DNA of 54,453 nt, taken from positions 1-54,453 of the forward strand of contig CAYPPG010000053.1 of the NCBI GenBank assembly GCA_964412555.1, written 5' to 3'. The notes beneath the pieces are model-generated. The model was not told where the DNA came from. It saw only the letters and a program-made list of their open reading frames with translations, and did not search any database. The stretch's first letter is position 1. Each line of letters starts with the position of its first letter. Positions 24,536 through 33,754 of this stretch are shown here, piece after piece. Position numbers and translations under genes: made by a program. Origin of the DNA: CAYPPG01 sp964412555. Its GTDB lineage: Bacteria > Hinthialibacterota > Hinthialibacteria > Hinthialibacterales > Hinthialibacteraceae.

Positions 24536-26527
24536 ATGAATACGGCTCGAATAAGCATTTTTGCCCTTTTTATCCTGTCGGCGGTCATTCTCCATGCCGA
24601 TGAACCGATTTTCGTTCCGGTGAAAATCGATGGACCGGTCAATGATCTTTCCCAAGAAAGTTTTTGGTTCGGGCCTTTTTGCGAGTGTGCATCGGTACTC
24701 GATGTGGATAACGACGGTGATCTCGACATCGCCAGTGGACGCAACTGGTATGAAGCGCCGGATTGGATCAAGCACGAAGACTTTCGGGATGGCGCGGCCA
24801 CCAACGGGCCGGAAACCGATGACAACAGCGAGTTCGCCATGGATGTCAATCGGGATGGCTGGACGGATATCGTCAGTTCCGGCTGGATGTTCACCAAAGG
24901 CGCTTTCTGGTATGAGAATCCCGGAAAAAAGGGCGGCACTTGGAAATCCACCCGCATTCATATGGCGCAAAACATGGAAGGCGTCATCCACGGCGATATC
25001 GACGGCGACGGCGATGACGATATTCTCTGCAATCACTGGTCGTATGTTCCGGGTCAGGGAATGACCTGGCTGGAATCCATCGATCATGAACCGTGGTTTA
25101 TCGAACATGTGATCGGGACGAAAGGCGAGACACACGGAAACGGTTTGGGAGACATTAACGGTGATGGGAGAACCGATATCGTAACGCAGGTCGGCTGGTA
25201 TGAAAATCCTCCGAATTCCGCGGAAGACGAATGGATTTTCCATGCCGATTACAGATTTCATGCTGTAAAACACAAATTAGGCGGCGGTTCGTCTGCCTCT
25301 CATCCAATCTTGGTTTATGATGTGAACGAAGATGGATTGAATGACATCATAATCGGTGCAGCGCATAATTACGGTCTGGCATGGCTCGAACAAAAAGTCG
25401 ATTCGGAGGGCAAACGCACTTTCGAGCAGCATTTTATCGAAACAGAATTCAGCCAATTTCACACCATGGCGATGGGGGACTTGAATGGGGACGGAAAAGA
25501 TGATCTCGTTACCGGTAAGCGTCTCATGGCGCATTATGGCGGGGATATCGGCGCTTTTGATCCGCTATATGCGTTTTGGTATGAAATCAAGGACGGAGGC
25601 TTCGAACGCCATATCTTGTCTTACAATCACATGCCCTGGTATCCCTCTGTGAAATCGCCCAACCCGCCGCCCAATTATGTGGTTTCTGTTGGGATGAAAA
25701 TTGTCATTGCAGATATGAACAAGGATGAAATGAACGATATCGTGATTGCCGGGAAAGGCGGCCTGTATATCTTTTACAATCATGGTTTCCCACCGAAACC
25801 GAGACATGAAATTGAACTGCCACCATACAGCGTCTATTCAACCTGGCGGGATTGGCCCGGGTATGACATTTTATTCAATGGGAAGGATTTGACCGGTTGG
25901 AAGGTTCCTGAAGGAGACAACGGGCATTGGAAAGTGGTCGATGGTGTTATCGATTACGATGCCAGATCAGAGGCTACCAGTGACAAAAATCTTTGGACAC
26001 ATGAATCGTACGGTGATTTTGAACTCCATGTGGAATGGCGGTTCAAAGAGACTTCCGGTCTCTATCCTATGCGTTTCATTCTTCCGGACGGTTCCGAGAA
26101 AAAAGATGCGGACGGCAACGTGATTCGCGAAATGAGACCAAACGCCGATTCCGGTATATTCCTAAGGGGATCAACCAAGTCTCAAATCAATATTTGGTGT
26201 TGGCCGATCGGCTCCGGGGAGCTGTGGGGTGTTCGAACCGATCAAGAACTGTCACCTGAAATGCGTGCCGCCGCTGTTCCGAAGATGCGTGCTGATAAAC
26301 CGGTGGGGGAATGGAACATGTTCGATATTACCATGATAGGCGATCATATGACTGTCATGTTGAATGGTAAGACGGTTATCGAGGATGCTCAAGTTCCTGG
26401 TATTCCTGCCGAAGGGCTGATCGGTTTGCAGCATCATGGGGGAGTGAACAAAAAGACCGGTGAACTCAGCTCGGCTTCGAGTCTGATTCAGTTTCGAAAC
26501 ATCTGGATTAAACGATTGGATGGATAA
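24536..26527 (+). CDS. Secreted FG-GAP repeat protein with DUF1080 domain
   Basis: From ATG 24536 (GGAGGAAAG just upstream) the product has 663 residues with a signal peptide (ISIFALFILSAVILHA). Residues about 50-425 are FG-GAP/VCBS propeller blades with calcium loops DVDNDGDLD, DVNRDGWTD, DIDGDGDDD, DINGDGRTD, DVNEDGLND and DLNGDGKDD. Residues about 440-660 are DUF1080, now often called 3-keto-disaccharide hydrolase, a concanavalin-like sandwich: ILFNGKDLTGWKVPEGDNGH, WRFKETSG, NADSGIFLRG, WNMFDITMIGDHMTVMLNGK. The combination suggests a surface glycan-binding or hydrolysing protein. Neighbouring genes are on the other strand. Confidence 0.9.
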   Translation: MNTARISIFALFILSAVILHADEPIFVPVKIDGPVNDLSQESFWFGPFCECASVLDVDNDGDLDIASGRNWYEAPDWIKHEDFRDGAATNGPETDDNSEFAMDVNRDGWTDIVSSGWMFTKGAFWYENPGKKGGTWKSTRIHMAQNMEGVIHGDIDGDGDDDILCNHWSYVPGQGMTWLESIDHEPWFIEHVIGTKGETHGNGLGDINGDGRTDIVTQVGWYENPPNSAEDEWIFHADYRFHAVKHKLGGGSSASHPILVYDVNEDGLNDIIIGAAHNYGLAWLEQKVDSEGKRTFEQHFIETEFSQFHTMAMGDLNGDGKDDLVTGKRLMAHYGGDIGAFDPLYAFWYEIKDGGFERHILSYNHMPWYPSVKSPNPPPNYVVSVGMKIVIADMNKDEMNDIVIAGKGGLYIFYNHGFPPKPRHEIELPPYSVYSTWRDWPGYDILFNGKDLTGWKVPEGDNGHWKVVDGVIDYDARSEATSDKNLWTHESYGDFELHVEWRFKETSGLYPMRFILPDGSEKKDADGNVIREMRPNADSGIFLRGSTKSQINIWCWPIGSGELWGVRTDQELSPEMRAAAVPKMRADKPVGEWNMFDITMIGDHMTVMLNGKTVIEDAQVPGIPAEGLIGLQHHGGVNKKTGELSSASSLIQFRNIWIKRLDG

Positions 26528-26557
26528 TCATATATAATATTTTATAGAATTGACATT

Positions 26558-27118
26558 TTATGGCAGGATATCTCGAACACACAAAGTAATTTCCGGAAAA
26601 GCCTGCACCGAAATTTCGTGATCGCGTGTATAGATTTGCTTTTCCAAATAGTGATCTTGTTCCGGCTGCCGGTAGACTTCGATGCAGGACTCGAGTACAT
26701 CGACGATCCATACTTCAGGAATCCCGCCTTTCGCGTACTTGGGAAGCTTCTTCTTCCGGTCGAACTCTCGCGACGAATCCGACACTTCGATTACGAGATA
26801 AGCGTCTTCTGCCTGCGGGACTCGATAAGAATACCAATCTTCGTCTAATTTGAGCAGTGTCAAATCGGGCTGCGGTTCGTTCCAGTCATCGATACGCAGG
26901 GCGTTTTGAATGTTGATGATAGCTTCATCCGCATAATACTTTGAAAAAAGCCGATTTATGCGAATCACGCCGGCTGAATGTTTGGTTCCTATCGGTGTCA
27001 TTTGTATGATCTCCCCATCGATGAGTTCCACACGATCATCTTCTTTTAGAATTCCGCATCGAACCATTTGATAATACTCTTCGACATTGAAAGTTCGTTT
27101 TTGAGGTGCGACTGCCAT
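26558..27118 (-). CDS. Uma2 family putative nuclease (DUF820)
   Basis: The 186-residue product has the PD-(D/E)XK-type Uma2 fold: RVELIDGEIIQMTPIGTKHS at the N-terminus, a PDLTLLK strand, and the core VIEVSDSSREFDRKKKLPKY with catalytic Glu and Lys, followed by GGIPEVWIVD. These proteins are widespread in cyanobacteria, Chloroflexi and related large genomes, often in many copies. Nuclease activity is predicted from fold, and the biological role is open. The RBS is GGAG before the ATG. Two more copies, one broken, lie at 32967-33720. Confidence 0.9.
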   Translation of the reverse strand: MAVAPQKRTFNVEEYYQMVRCGILKEDDRVELIDGEIIQMTPIGTKHSAGVIRINRLFSKYYADEAIINIQNALRIDDWNEPQPDLTLLKLDEDWYSYRVPQAEDAYLVIEVSDSSREFDRKKKLPKYAKGGIPEVWIVDVLESCIEVYRQPEQDHYLEKQIYTRDHEISVQAFPEITLCVRDILP

Positions 27119-27162
27119 CTTTTTTCTCCAAGGTATTTTTTGAATTGCGTGAGCCAGAACGG

Positions 27163-27279
27163 CCGGAGCGCGGCCATCCCTGGCCGCACTTTCCTCGCAC
27201 TATGTTACTCCATCGCACCACCGGGCGGGCAAGGATGCTCGCGCTCCCAGTGGCAAGCGGGGACGCTTGTTCTACCCAC
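27163..27279. repeat. Composite palindromic repeat plus CAAGCG hairpin
   Basis: 27163-27247 repeats the 83-85 bp architecture of 31-113: GGAGCGCGGCCATCCC..GGCCGC, an A/C-rich linker, and GGCGGGCAAGGATGCTCGCG ending in CTCCC. It is followed by GGCAAGCGGGGACGCTTG, a partner of the 14639-14695 element. It lies between divergent Uma2 and thrB genes. Confidence 0.85.
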
Positions 27280-27449
27280 TGTATGTTTTCCTATTATATC
27301 GATTTTTTCTTTATGGATGTATAGGGTATCCATAGGAAATCGAAAAATGGCTTGGTAGATTTTTCTTGGAAAAAAGAGATTCTACACATCTCAAGTTTTC
27401 AACAAACAGTCAGTATAATTCTCAAAGTTCACTAGAGGAGATATTGCCT

Positions 27450-28373
27450 ATGAATAAAATTCACATAACGATTCCTGCGTCTTCGGCGAATCTCGGTCCT
27501 GGATTCGATACGTTGGCTGTGGCTGTGACTTTATATAATGATTTTGAATTTCGATTGGAAGAAGCGGAAACGCAATTGAAAATTATCAGCGGTATCGAGG
27601 AGTCATTGCATCAACTTTGTCTGGCTATGATCCAAGCCGCTGCCGATGCATTCTTTCAGCATACATCTCTCCCGAAAACTCATTTTTCACTGAGTATCGA
27701 AAATCGGGTACCGATTGCGCGAGGTTTGGCGAGTAGTGCGACTTTACGATTGGCAGTGTTAGTTGGTCTCAATAGGACTTTGCAAGCCGGACTTACCGAT
27801 GAAGAAATTGTGAAGATCGCGTCCGATTTGGAAGGCTGTTCCGATAATGTGGCCGCTTCCTATTTTGGTGGGATTGCCGCTTCCGGAATCGTCGGCGGCA
27901 AACTGGTATGTTATCATTACGAAATGCCGGAGGAATTGGACTTCATTGCCGCCTGGCCGACGGATGCCGTAGAAACCGACAAAGCCCGTGTGGTGTTTAC
28001 ACCTACCCTTCCGCGGGAAAATGCGGTATTCAGCGTGAACCGTGCAACCTTGCTTACTCTAGCCATTCTGAATCATGATTACGAAAATTTGAAATTATTG
28101 TTCGACGATAAACTGCATCAACCGTATCGCCAAGCCAATATTCCCGCCTTGCGTCCTCTTTTCGATGTGATTCAAGCCGCGAAAACGGCAGGCGCTTTGG
28201 GCGGATATCTAAGTGGTTCGGGATCGACTGTCATGGCGGTCGCCCTGGAGAATCGCGATCAAATTGCTCAGGCGATGCAGAATGTTTTTGCCTCCTATAG
28301 CATGGACTCGGAATATTGTTTGCTCAAAGCGGACAATCAAGGAATTGTTACAAATATAAAAAGAAATAATTGA
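27450..28373 (+). CDS. thrB: Homoserine kinase
   Basis: This 307-residue cytosolic GHMP kinase phosphorylates L-homoserine with ATP, the step before threonine synthase. The start is ATG 27450 with AGAGGAG 9 nt upstream. The N-terminal ITIPASSANLGPGFDTLAVA is the classic ThrB opening. The ATP-binding glycine/serine loop is PIARGLASSATLRLAVLVGL, with Ala where most members have Gly. The C-terminal GALGGYLSGSGSTVMA is GHMP motif 3. No other threonine genes are adjacent. It converges on lptB with 9 nt between the stops. Confidence 0.95.
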   Translation: MNKIHITIPASSANLGPGFDTLAVAVTLYNDFEFRLEEAETQLKIISGIEESLHQLCLAMIQAAADAFFQHTSLPKTHFSLSIENRVPIARGLASSATLRLAVLVGLNRTLQAGLTDEEIVKIASDLEGCSDNVAASYFGGIAASGIVGGKLVCYHYEMPEELDFIAAWPTDAVETDKARVVFTPTLPRENAVFSVNRATLLTLAILNHDYENLKLLFDDKLHQPYRQANIPALRPLFDVIQAAKTAGALGGYLSGSGSTVMAVALENRDQIAQAMQNVFASYSMDSEYCLLKADNQGIVTNIKRNN

Positions 28374-28382
28374 GAAGGAAGA

Positions 28383-29114
28383 TTACTTTTCCTGATAATA
28401 AAACTTTTCTCCCAGGTAAGTTTCACGAACCACCGGATCGTCCACGAGCTGGCTGGCTGGTCCTTGCGTCAAAATTACACCTTCGTGCATGATATAGGAA
28501 CGGTCTGTGACTTCCAGCGTTTCTCGTACACTATGATCGGTAATCAAGACTCCGATTTGTCGTTGTTTCAAACTCCAAATAATTTCCTGCAATTCCGCCA
28601 CCGCTTTGGGATCGACACCGGAAAACGGTTCGTCTAATAATATGATGCGTGGTCGCGCGGCTAGGGCGCGGCAAATTTCCAAACGGCGTTTTTCTCCACC
28701 CGAGAGCGTATCCGCTTTCCGCCCCCAAAGATGAATCAAATCGGCTTCTTCCAGGAGCTGCGCACATTGCTCTTGAATCTCCGCAGCACTGTACGGCATG
28801 TTTTCCAGCACAACCATGATGTTCTGCTCTACGGTCAACCGCCGGAAAATCGAAGGTTCTTGGGATAAATATCCGACTCCTTTTCGTGCTCGCTGGGATA
28901 AAGGTTTGCGGGTGACATCTTTCCCGTCGAGATGGATTTGGCCTTCATCCGGCTTCACGATTCCCATGATCATGCTGAAGGTGGTTGTTTTGCCGGCGCC
29001 GTTCGGTCCCAACAATCCGACAATTTCACGTTGAGAAATGTGGATCGAGACATTGTTGACAACGGCTTTACTGCCGTATTTTTTGACGAGTTTCGTGGCT
29101 TCGAGAGTGGCCAT
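28383..29114 (-). CDS. lptB: LPS export ABC transporter ATPase LptB
   Basis: The 243-residue ATPase powers the LptBFG extraction of lipopolysaccharide from the inner membrane. Walker A is GPNGAGKTT (about residues 36-44), the signature is LSGGEKRRLEICRAL, and Walker B is ILLDEPFSGVDP. LptB-specific phrases are GVGYLSQEPSIFRRLTVEQN and ITDHSVRETLEVTDRSYIMH. ATG 29114 (AGGAAG 7 nt upstream) is preferred over an in-frame GTG at 29120. It is the last gene of an operon with the methyltransferase and nucleotide-sugar dehydrogenase. lptA, lptC, lptF and lptG are not in the window. It indicates an LPS-bearing outer membrane. Confidence 0.93.
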   Translation of the reverse strand: MATLEATKLVKKYGSKAVVNNVSIHISQREIVGLLGPNGAGKTTTFSMIMGIVKPDEGQIHLDGKDVTRKPLSQRARKGVGYLSQEPSIFRRLTVEQNIMVVLENMPYSAAEIQEQCAQLLEEADLIHLWGRKADTLSGGEKRRLEICRALAARPRIILLDEPFSGVDPKAVAELQEIIWSLKQRQIGVLITDHSVRETLEVTDRSYIMHEGVILTQGPASQLVDDPVVRETYLGEKFYYQEK

Positions 29115-29123
29115 TTGCACTTC

Positions 29124-29966
29124 CTATTTCTTCGTTGTTTTGGCTGTTGAAAGTTTGTGTGCGACGATTCCCATATACGGAGCAAAATTCGGGGTCATCG
29201 CGGCAATGAATTTATTTTTGAGACTCATTGCGTGAGCCCGCTGGTCGACGGCGCATCCGATCGATTTTAAATAGCGTGCCAGATCCATGGGATTGGCTAG
29301 AAACACACTGTCTGCATCCCCTCCGATATGCTGTTCGGATAAATCGGGATTCCGATAAAGAAAATGGGGGCGGAGGGAAAATTTTTTTTGCAGGGAGAGG
29401 GCAAGGTTTTGTTTGAGCCAAGCATACGCTTGGGGAAGTGTTTCCGCAAAGACAGGGCGTCCTTTTCCACCTAGCATCATTCGCAAAATATCGAAGGCAG
29501 GTAAGTATGGAGACAGCAAATTGGGAGAATGCAAAACAAGATGCCCGCGGACTTTCAAGACACGTACGATTTCATCCAACATAGCCGGAACGTCGTGAAC
29601 GTGTTCCACAAACTCGAAACCGGTCACCGCATCGAAGGTCTCATCGGCAAAAGGAAGTTGGAGTGCATTTCCTGCAAGCAATTCTGTTTCCGGGGAATTC
29701 TTTTTTTCTACCGATAGAAAAAGAGGGGAGAGATCCAAACCGGTTGCATGGTATCCTTCTGCGGACAACAATCGAGTGGACAATCCGGTTCCGCAACCGA
29801 TATCCAGTATTCTTGTCTGTTTTGGAACATACCGTTCAATTAAATGAAGGAACGGCATCAAGAAATGCTCGTCATGGGTTATCAAATCATCACGATAGTT
29901 TGTGCTGGATTGATAGTATTTTTTTAAATGTTCGTAAACGAGGGGATTCGATTGTTCTTTCATCAT
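29124..29966 (-). CDS. Class I SAM-dependent methyltransferase
   Basis: The 280-residue protein has the Methyltransf_11-type Rossmann fold: RILDIGCGTGLSTRLLSAEG (motif I), GLDLSPLFL (motif II), DAVTGFEFVEHVHDVPAMLD and VLKVRGHLVLHSPN. The C-terminal 120 residues are less conserved. The ATG at 29966 overlaps the TAA of the nucleotide-sugar dehydrogenase gene by one base (TAATG), and lptB follows 9 nt after its stop, so it is tightly cotranscribed with envelope genes. A polysaccharide or lipid-linked sugar methyltransferase is the most natural reading; a quinone methyltransferase is less likely in this context. Confidence 0.85.
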   Translation of the reverse strand: MMKEQSNPLVYEHLKKYYQSSTNYRDDLITHDEHFLMPFLHLIERYVPKQTRILDIGCGTGLSTRLLSAEGYHATGLDLSPLFLSVEKKNSPETELLAGNALQLPFADETFDAVTGFEFVEHVHDVPAMLDEIVRVLKVRGHLVLHSPNLLSPYLPAFDILRMMLGGKGRPVFAETLPQAYAWLKQNLALSLQKKFSLRPHFLYRNPDLSEQHIGGDADSVFLANPMDLARYLKSIGCAVDQRAHAMSLKNKFIAAMTPNFAPYMGIVAHKLSTAKTTKK

Positions 29967-31282
29967 TATGCTTTTACGATTTTATCCCGGTTTCGCTCCA
30001 CGTTCTTTGTGGCGTTTCGTGTATCGACTACGATGGCGGCATGATCCACCACCCACTGATAGTCGATATTCGTATGATCCGTGAGAATCAGGACAAGGTC
30101 ATGAGATCTTACATTTTCCTCTGTCAACTCAAGGGATTTCAAACCGATATCCCCCCGGCGCGTTTTCGGAGATTGTGGGATATAGGGGTCATGATACTTG
30201 ACGGTCATACCCCATTCTCTCAGTAATTCCACAATTTTCAATGCGGGAGACTCTCGGCAGTCATCCACATCTTTTTTATATGCGATCCCTAAAATGAGAA
30301 CCTTGGCATTGGTAATGCTGAGGCCGGTTCCTGAGAGAGTTTGAATCACTTTTAAGACCACATATCGCGGCATATTGGAGTTGATTTCCCCCGCCAATTC
30401 GATGAAGCGGGTTGAAAACTCGTATTCTCTCGCTTTCCACGTCAAATAGAAAGGATCGATCGGGATACAATGTCCTCCCAAGCCGGGACCCGGATAAAAG
30501 GCCTGGAAGCCGAACGGTTTGGTTGATGCCGCATCGATGACTTCCCATACATCCACGCCCATTCGATCGCAGAGCATTTTCAATTCGTTGACCAACGCGA
30601 TATTGACCGAACGATAAATGTTTTCCAACAGCTTCGTCAATTCGGCTGCGCGGGTGCAGGAGACGGGCACGACCTTTTCAAAAAGTTGTTGATACAAAGC
30701 CATTCCGATTTCCAAGCATGCGGGGGTGGTTCCTCCGAAGACTTTGGGGATGGTATGAGTCGTGAAATCTTTGCGTCCCGGATCTTCCCGCTCCGGAGAA
30801 TAGGCGAGAAAGAAGTCTTTTCCGGCCTTCAATCCTGTCTGTTCCAATCGGGAGCGAATCCGCTCGTCGGTGGTGCCAGGATAAGTGGTGCTTTCGAGCA
30901 CGACCAATTGGCCGGGTTGTAAATAGTTCGCAATTGCTTCTGCCGTGGTATCGACGGCACTTAAATCGGGTTCACGAAATTCGTTGAGTGGAGTGGGGAC
31001 GCAGATGATCAGTGCATCGGCTTCCTTGAGACGGGAATAATCGGTTGTCGCTTCGAACAAGCCCCCCGCGCGGATGTCCCGGATCAAACTGGATGGAATG
31101 TGATGGATGTATGATTCTCCCCGATTCAAGCGTTTCACTTTTTCCGAATCGATATCAAAGCCGATAGTTTTAAATTGGAGTTGTGTGGTTTCCCGAACGA
31201 TGGGCAATCCGACATACCCCAATCCGATTACACCCAATACGGCTTGTTTCTGCTGTATGCGTTTCAGTAGCTGTTCTTTCAT
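29966..31282 (-). CDS. Nucleotide-sugar dehydrogenase (UDP-glucose/UDP-HexNAc 6-dehydrogenase family)
   Basis: The enzyme (438 residues from ATG 31282) oxidises the C6 hydroxyl of a UDP-sugar to a carboxylate in two NAD+-dependent steps, giving uronic acids for surface glycans. The NAD fold opens LGVIGLGYVGLPIVRETTQL. LVVLESTTYPGTTDE and AYSPEREDPGR follow. The catalytic Cys is in FYPGPGLGGHCIPIDPFYLT, characteristic of the WbpA/WecC (UDP-HexNAc) branch. The C-terminal domain begins ILGIAYKKDVDDCRESPALK. An upstream ATG at 31312 lacks a ribosome site; AAAGGAG lies about 15 nt before 31282. It is the first gene of the three-gene envelope operon. Confidence 0.93.
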   Translation of the reverse strand: MKEQLLKRIQQKQAVLGVIGLGYVGLPIVRETTQLQFKTIGFDIDSEKVKRLNRGESYIHHIPSSLIRDIRAGGLFEATTDYSRLKEADALIICVPTPLNEFREPDLSAVDTTAEAIANYLQPGQLVVLESTTYPGTTDERIRSRLEQTGLKAGKDFFLAYSPEREDPGRKDFTTHTIPKVFGGTTPACLEIGMALYQQLFEKVVPVSCTRAAELTKLLENIYRSVNIALVNELKMLCDRMGVDVWEVIDAASTKPFGFQAFYPGPGLGGHCIPIDPFYLTWKAREYEFSTRFIELAGEINSNMPRYVVLKVIQTLSGTGLSITNAKVLILGIAYKKDVDDCRESPALKIVELLREWGMTVKYHDPYIPQSPKTRRGDIGLKSLELTEENVRSHDLVLILTDHTNIDYQWVVDHAAIVVDTRNATKNVERNRDKIVKA

Positions 31283-31767
31283 GAACGAGTATAAAACTCC
31301 TTTCCCATACATTGCCAGTGGTTTTTTTATCTTTCTTTATGGAAAGAGCGTTTCTCCAAACCGGCAAAACAAAATACCATTATACCGAAATTCCGGAAAA
31401 GTGTAAAAGACTGAAAAGGGATATTCCAATTGATAAATGAATTTGAAATGCAAACGATAATCTCATTCAACCGGTAACTTATCATCTTTGCCGGTGTTAT
31501 AATAATACACTACGCACGTGTGTGATAAGTGAAAGATGGTAGCCAGAGCAAGGCATCAGGTCTGCCCTGGTGAAATTGTTCTCGTACGCGAACCACCCAG
31601 GGACGAACGAGGTGCGAATCGTTCGAAAGCAAGCGAAATAGTACTCGTAGGGGCGGTTCGCGAACCGCCCCTACCGGCACTCCTTGCGCTATGGTTGATG
31701 CCGGCTTTTTCATGTCGTGCGCAAGGTCCGTTGTGATAAGAAGAATTGGAATTTCGAGGCGAACTCT
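31283..31767. other. Divergent intergenic region with repeats
   Basis: Nearly 500 bases separate the nucleotide-sugar dehydrogenase from smpB and contain no believable gene. 31538-31566 is an inverted relative of the 5255 hairpin. About 31575-31605 looks like a decayed relative of the next palindrome. 31647-31674 is the perfect 28-bp palindrome with half-site GTAGGGGCGGTTCG. The rest is AT-rich and may hold promoters; none stood out. Confidence 0.6.
31647..31674. repeat. Perfect 28-bp palindrome
   Basis: The half-site GTAGGGGCGGTTCG is followed by its exact complement. It is identical to 12419-12446, and the centre recurs at 1810-1825. The shared flanks CTCGTAGG...CCTACCGGC show that the repeated unit extends a few bases beyond the palindrome. 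Confidence 0.9.
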
Positions 31768-32244
31768 ATGGCAAAGAAAAATACACCGACCGATCCACAA
31801 AAAGTCGTTGCTTCCAACCGCAAGGCACGGCATTTGTATCATATAGTCGAAACATTCCAAGCGGGTATGGCGCTGACGGGTACAGAGGTTAAGTCTCTCC
31901 GCGAAGGCCGAGCCAACTTACAGGATAGTTTTGCCGGAGTAGAAAACGGCGAACTCTATCTCTTCGATTGCCATATCAGCCCTTATTCTCATGGTAATTA
32001 TGCCAATCATGAACCAAAACGAACTCGAAAACTTCTCATGCATAAACGGGAAATTGCCCGCTTGTTCGGAAAAGTACAAGCAAAGGGATTTACCTTGATT
32101 CCATTAAAAATTTACTTTACTCGGGGAAAAGCGAAAGTCGATATCGCCTTGGCGCGTGGCAAGAAACTATTTGATAAGCGGGAAGACATCAAGAGAAGGG
32201 ATTTGGATCGCGAAATGCAGCGGGAGCAATCGGGCAAGTGGTAG
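31768..32244 (+). CDS. smpB: tmRNA-binding protein SmpB
   Basis: The 158-residue product binds tmRNA and is essential for trans-translation rescue of stalled ribosomes. ATG 31768 is chosen because NRKARHLYHIVETFQAGMAL then TGTEVKSLREGRANLQDSFA is the standard SmpB N-terminal core; a frame extending to 31717 adds an unrelated leader. ALARGKKLFDKREDIKRRDL is the conserved C-terminal tail helix. The ribosome site (GAGG) is weak. It overlaps the downstream acyltransferase gene by 7 nt. The tmRNA gene itself was not found in the window. Confidence 0.96.
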   Translation: MAKKNTPTDPQKVVASNRKARHLYHIVETFQAGMALTGTEVKSLREGRANLQDSFAGVENGELYLFDCHISPYSHGNYANHEPKRTRKLLMHKREIARLFGKVQAKGFTLIPLKIYFTRGKAKVDIALARGKKLFDKREDIKRRDLDREMQREQSGKW

Positions 32245-32897
32245 AAACATCTCATCGAATGTATTGGTTTCATCTTCCGTTTTGGATTTCCTGGCTGGCA
32301 GCGTGTTACATTCGTCTTGTCGGTTGGACCAATCGGTTCGAAGTGATTGGGAAGGATTATCGAACGTTACTACGGGAAAGCGCCGACTCCCATATTTTCG
32401 CTTTCTGGCATAGCCGTTTGCTATTACCCATCTATTTTTTTCGTAAGATGAATGTAGCGGTTTTGGTCAGTTACAGCAAAGATGGAGAATACATCACGCA
32501 CGTGGTGTACCGGTTTCGAATCGGCGCGGTTCGCGGTTCCGCTTCCCGCCGGGGAGCGGAAGGCCTGTTGCAAATGGTCCGCTATCTAAAAAAAGGAATC
32601 AATATTGTCATTACGCCGGATGGTCCCCGCGGTCCCTGTGAAGAAGTTCAACCGGGCATCATCCAACTAGCGAAACTCACCGGTATTCCTATCATTCCGG
32701 TGGCTTTTTCCGCTTCCCGTAAAAAATTCCTGAACAGTTGGGATCGTTTTCTTGTTCCTTATCCATTTGGTACTATTCGAATGATGACAGGAACCTCTGT
32801 TTCGGTTAGTAAAGATGATGATCCATCCACATTGGAAGAAAAACGGCTTCAATTGCAAGAAGAACTTCGCCGAATTACCCGCCTGGCGGATGAGTGA
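32238..32897 (+). CDS. DUF374 lysophospholipid-type acyltransferase
   Basis: The 219-residue membrane-associated protein belongs to the DUF374/LPLAT group. IFAFWHSRLLLP carries an HxR variant of the acyltransferase HX4D box, VRGSASRRGAEGLLQMVRYL is the G-S-R strand typical of DUF374, and ITPDGPRGPCEEVQPGIIQL is the substrate-binding EGTR-equivalent (PDGPRGP). An N-terminal hydrophobic stretch (WFHLPFWISWLAACYIRLVG) anchors it. The GTG at 32238 overlaps the smpB stop; an ATG at 32259 is an alternative. It may be a lipid A or phospholipid acyltransferase, consistent with the LPS genes nearby. Confidence 0.88.
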   Translation: MVETSHRMYWFHLPFWISWLAACYIRLVGWTNRFEVIGKDYRTLLRESADSHIFAFWHSRLLLPIYFFRKMNVAVLVSYSKDGEYITHVVYRFRIGAVRGSASRRGAEGLLQMVRYLKKGINIVITPDGPRGPCEEVQPGIIQLAKLTGIPIIPVAFSASRKKFLNSWDRFLVPYPFGTIRMMTGTSVSVSKDDDPSTLEEKRLQLQEELRRITRLADE

Positions 32898-32966
32898 AAT
32901 TAGTCATATTCAATTGATTTTGGATTATAATAGAATGATGTGAATAAACCATGCAGGAGCATTCTC

Positions 32967-33151
32967 ATGGCTGTACAACCGCAAGTGTATCGTTTTTCAG
33001 TGGATGACTATTCGAAAATCAACTTGAACAATATTTGAAACCGTCTATGGGAAAATATCAAGTCATGGATACATTTTTTTCAGGCAACACTGTCACCCCT
33101 CAAGCATTTCCCGATCGAACAATAGAAGTAAGTAAAATTCTCGGAGTGTAA
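32967..33151 (+). pseudogene. Internally deleted Uma2 gene
   Basis: From ATG 32967 the frame reads MAVQPQVYRFSVDDYSKIN, the Uma2 N-terminus, then hits a stop after four more codons. In a shifted frame the sequence continues EQYLKPSMGKYQVMDTFFSG and ends FPDRTIEVSKILGV with TAA at 33149. These are the two ends of a Uma2 protein (compare FPDITIDVSKILRI in the next gene) with roughly 125-130 codons missing, including the whole catalytic core. It is not functional. The intact Uma2 gene starts 3 nt later and probably uses the GGAG in this remnant's tail as its ribosome site. Confidence 0.88.
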
Positions 33152-33153
33152 AA

Positions 33154-33720
33154 ATGGCTATCCAACCGCAATCTTATCTGTTTACTGTAGAAGATTATCA
33201 CAAAATGGGAACATCAGGAATTATACCTGAAGATGCACGGACCGAACTCATCGAGGGAGAAATCATTCAAATGACTCCAAAAGGTACCCGCCATGCCGCC
33301 TGTGTTAATTGTTTGATGGATCATTTGTTTCCACTACAAGCTAATAAGGAAGCGATTGTGAAAGTTCAAGATCCGATTCTGTTGGATCGAATGTCTGAGC
33401 CGGAACCGGATCTCGTGGTTGCAAAATATCGAGAGGATTATTACGATATACATCATCCACAGCCAGATGACATTTTTTTTATTGTGGAAGTGGGGGATTC
33501 CTCGATCGAGTATGATCGCCGGAAAAAACTGCAACTTTATTCACGAAACGGAATTCCAGAAGTATGGTTGGTTGATTTGACGATCAATCGAATCGAAGTT
33601 CATGTCGAACCTTCCCATGATGTCTACAAAACAATTCGTATTTATCAGCCGGGAGATTCATTTTCTACTGGTCCATTCCCGGATATCACCATCGATGTCA
33701 GCAAAATATTACGAATTTGA
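33154..33720 (+). CDS. Uma2 family putative nuclease (DUF820)
   Basis: The 188-residue protein has all Uma2 landmarks: RTELIEGEIIQMTPKGTRHA, a PDLVVAK strand, FIVEVGDSSIEYDRRKKLQL with the catalytic Glu/Lys, and NGIPEVWLVD. It begins MAIQPQSYLFTVEDYHKMGT, matching the pseudogene just upstream (MAVQPQVYRFSVDDYSKIN), so the two arose by tandem duplication. It is about 55-60% similar by eye to the copy at 26558-27118. No partner gene is evident. Confidence 0.9.
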   Translation: MAIQPQSYLFTVEDYHKMGTSGIIPEDARTELIEGEIIQMTPKGTRHAACVNCLMDHLFPLQANKEAIVKVQDPILLDRMSEPEPDLVVAKYREDYYDIHHPQPDDIFFIVEVGDSSIEYDRRKKLQLYSRNGIPEVWLVDLTINRIEVHVEPSHDVYKTIRIYQPGDSFSTGPFPDITIDVSKILRI

Positions 33721-33754
33721 CCAAAATCAAAGTCAATACTAACCAAGATGACTT

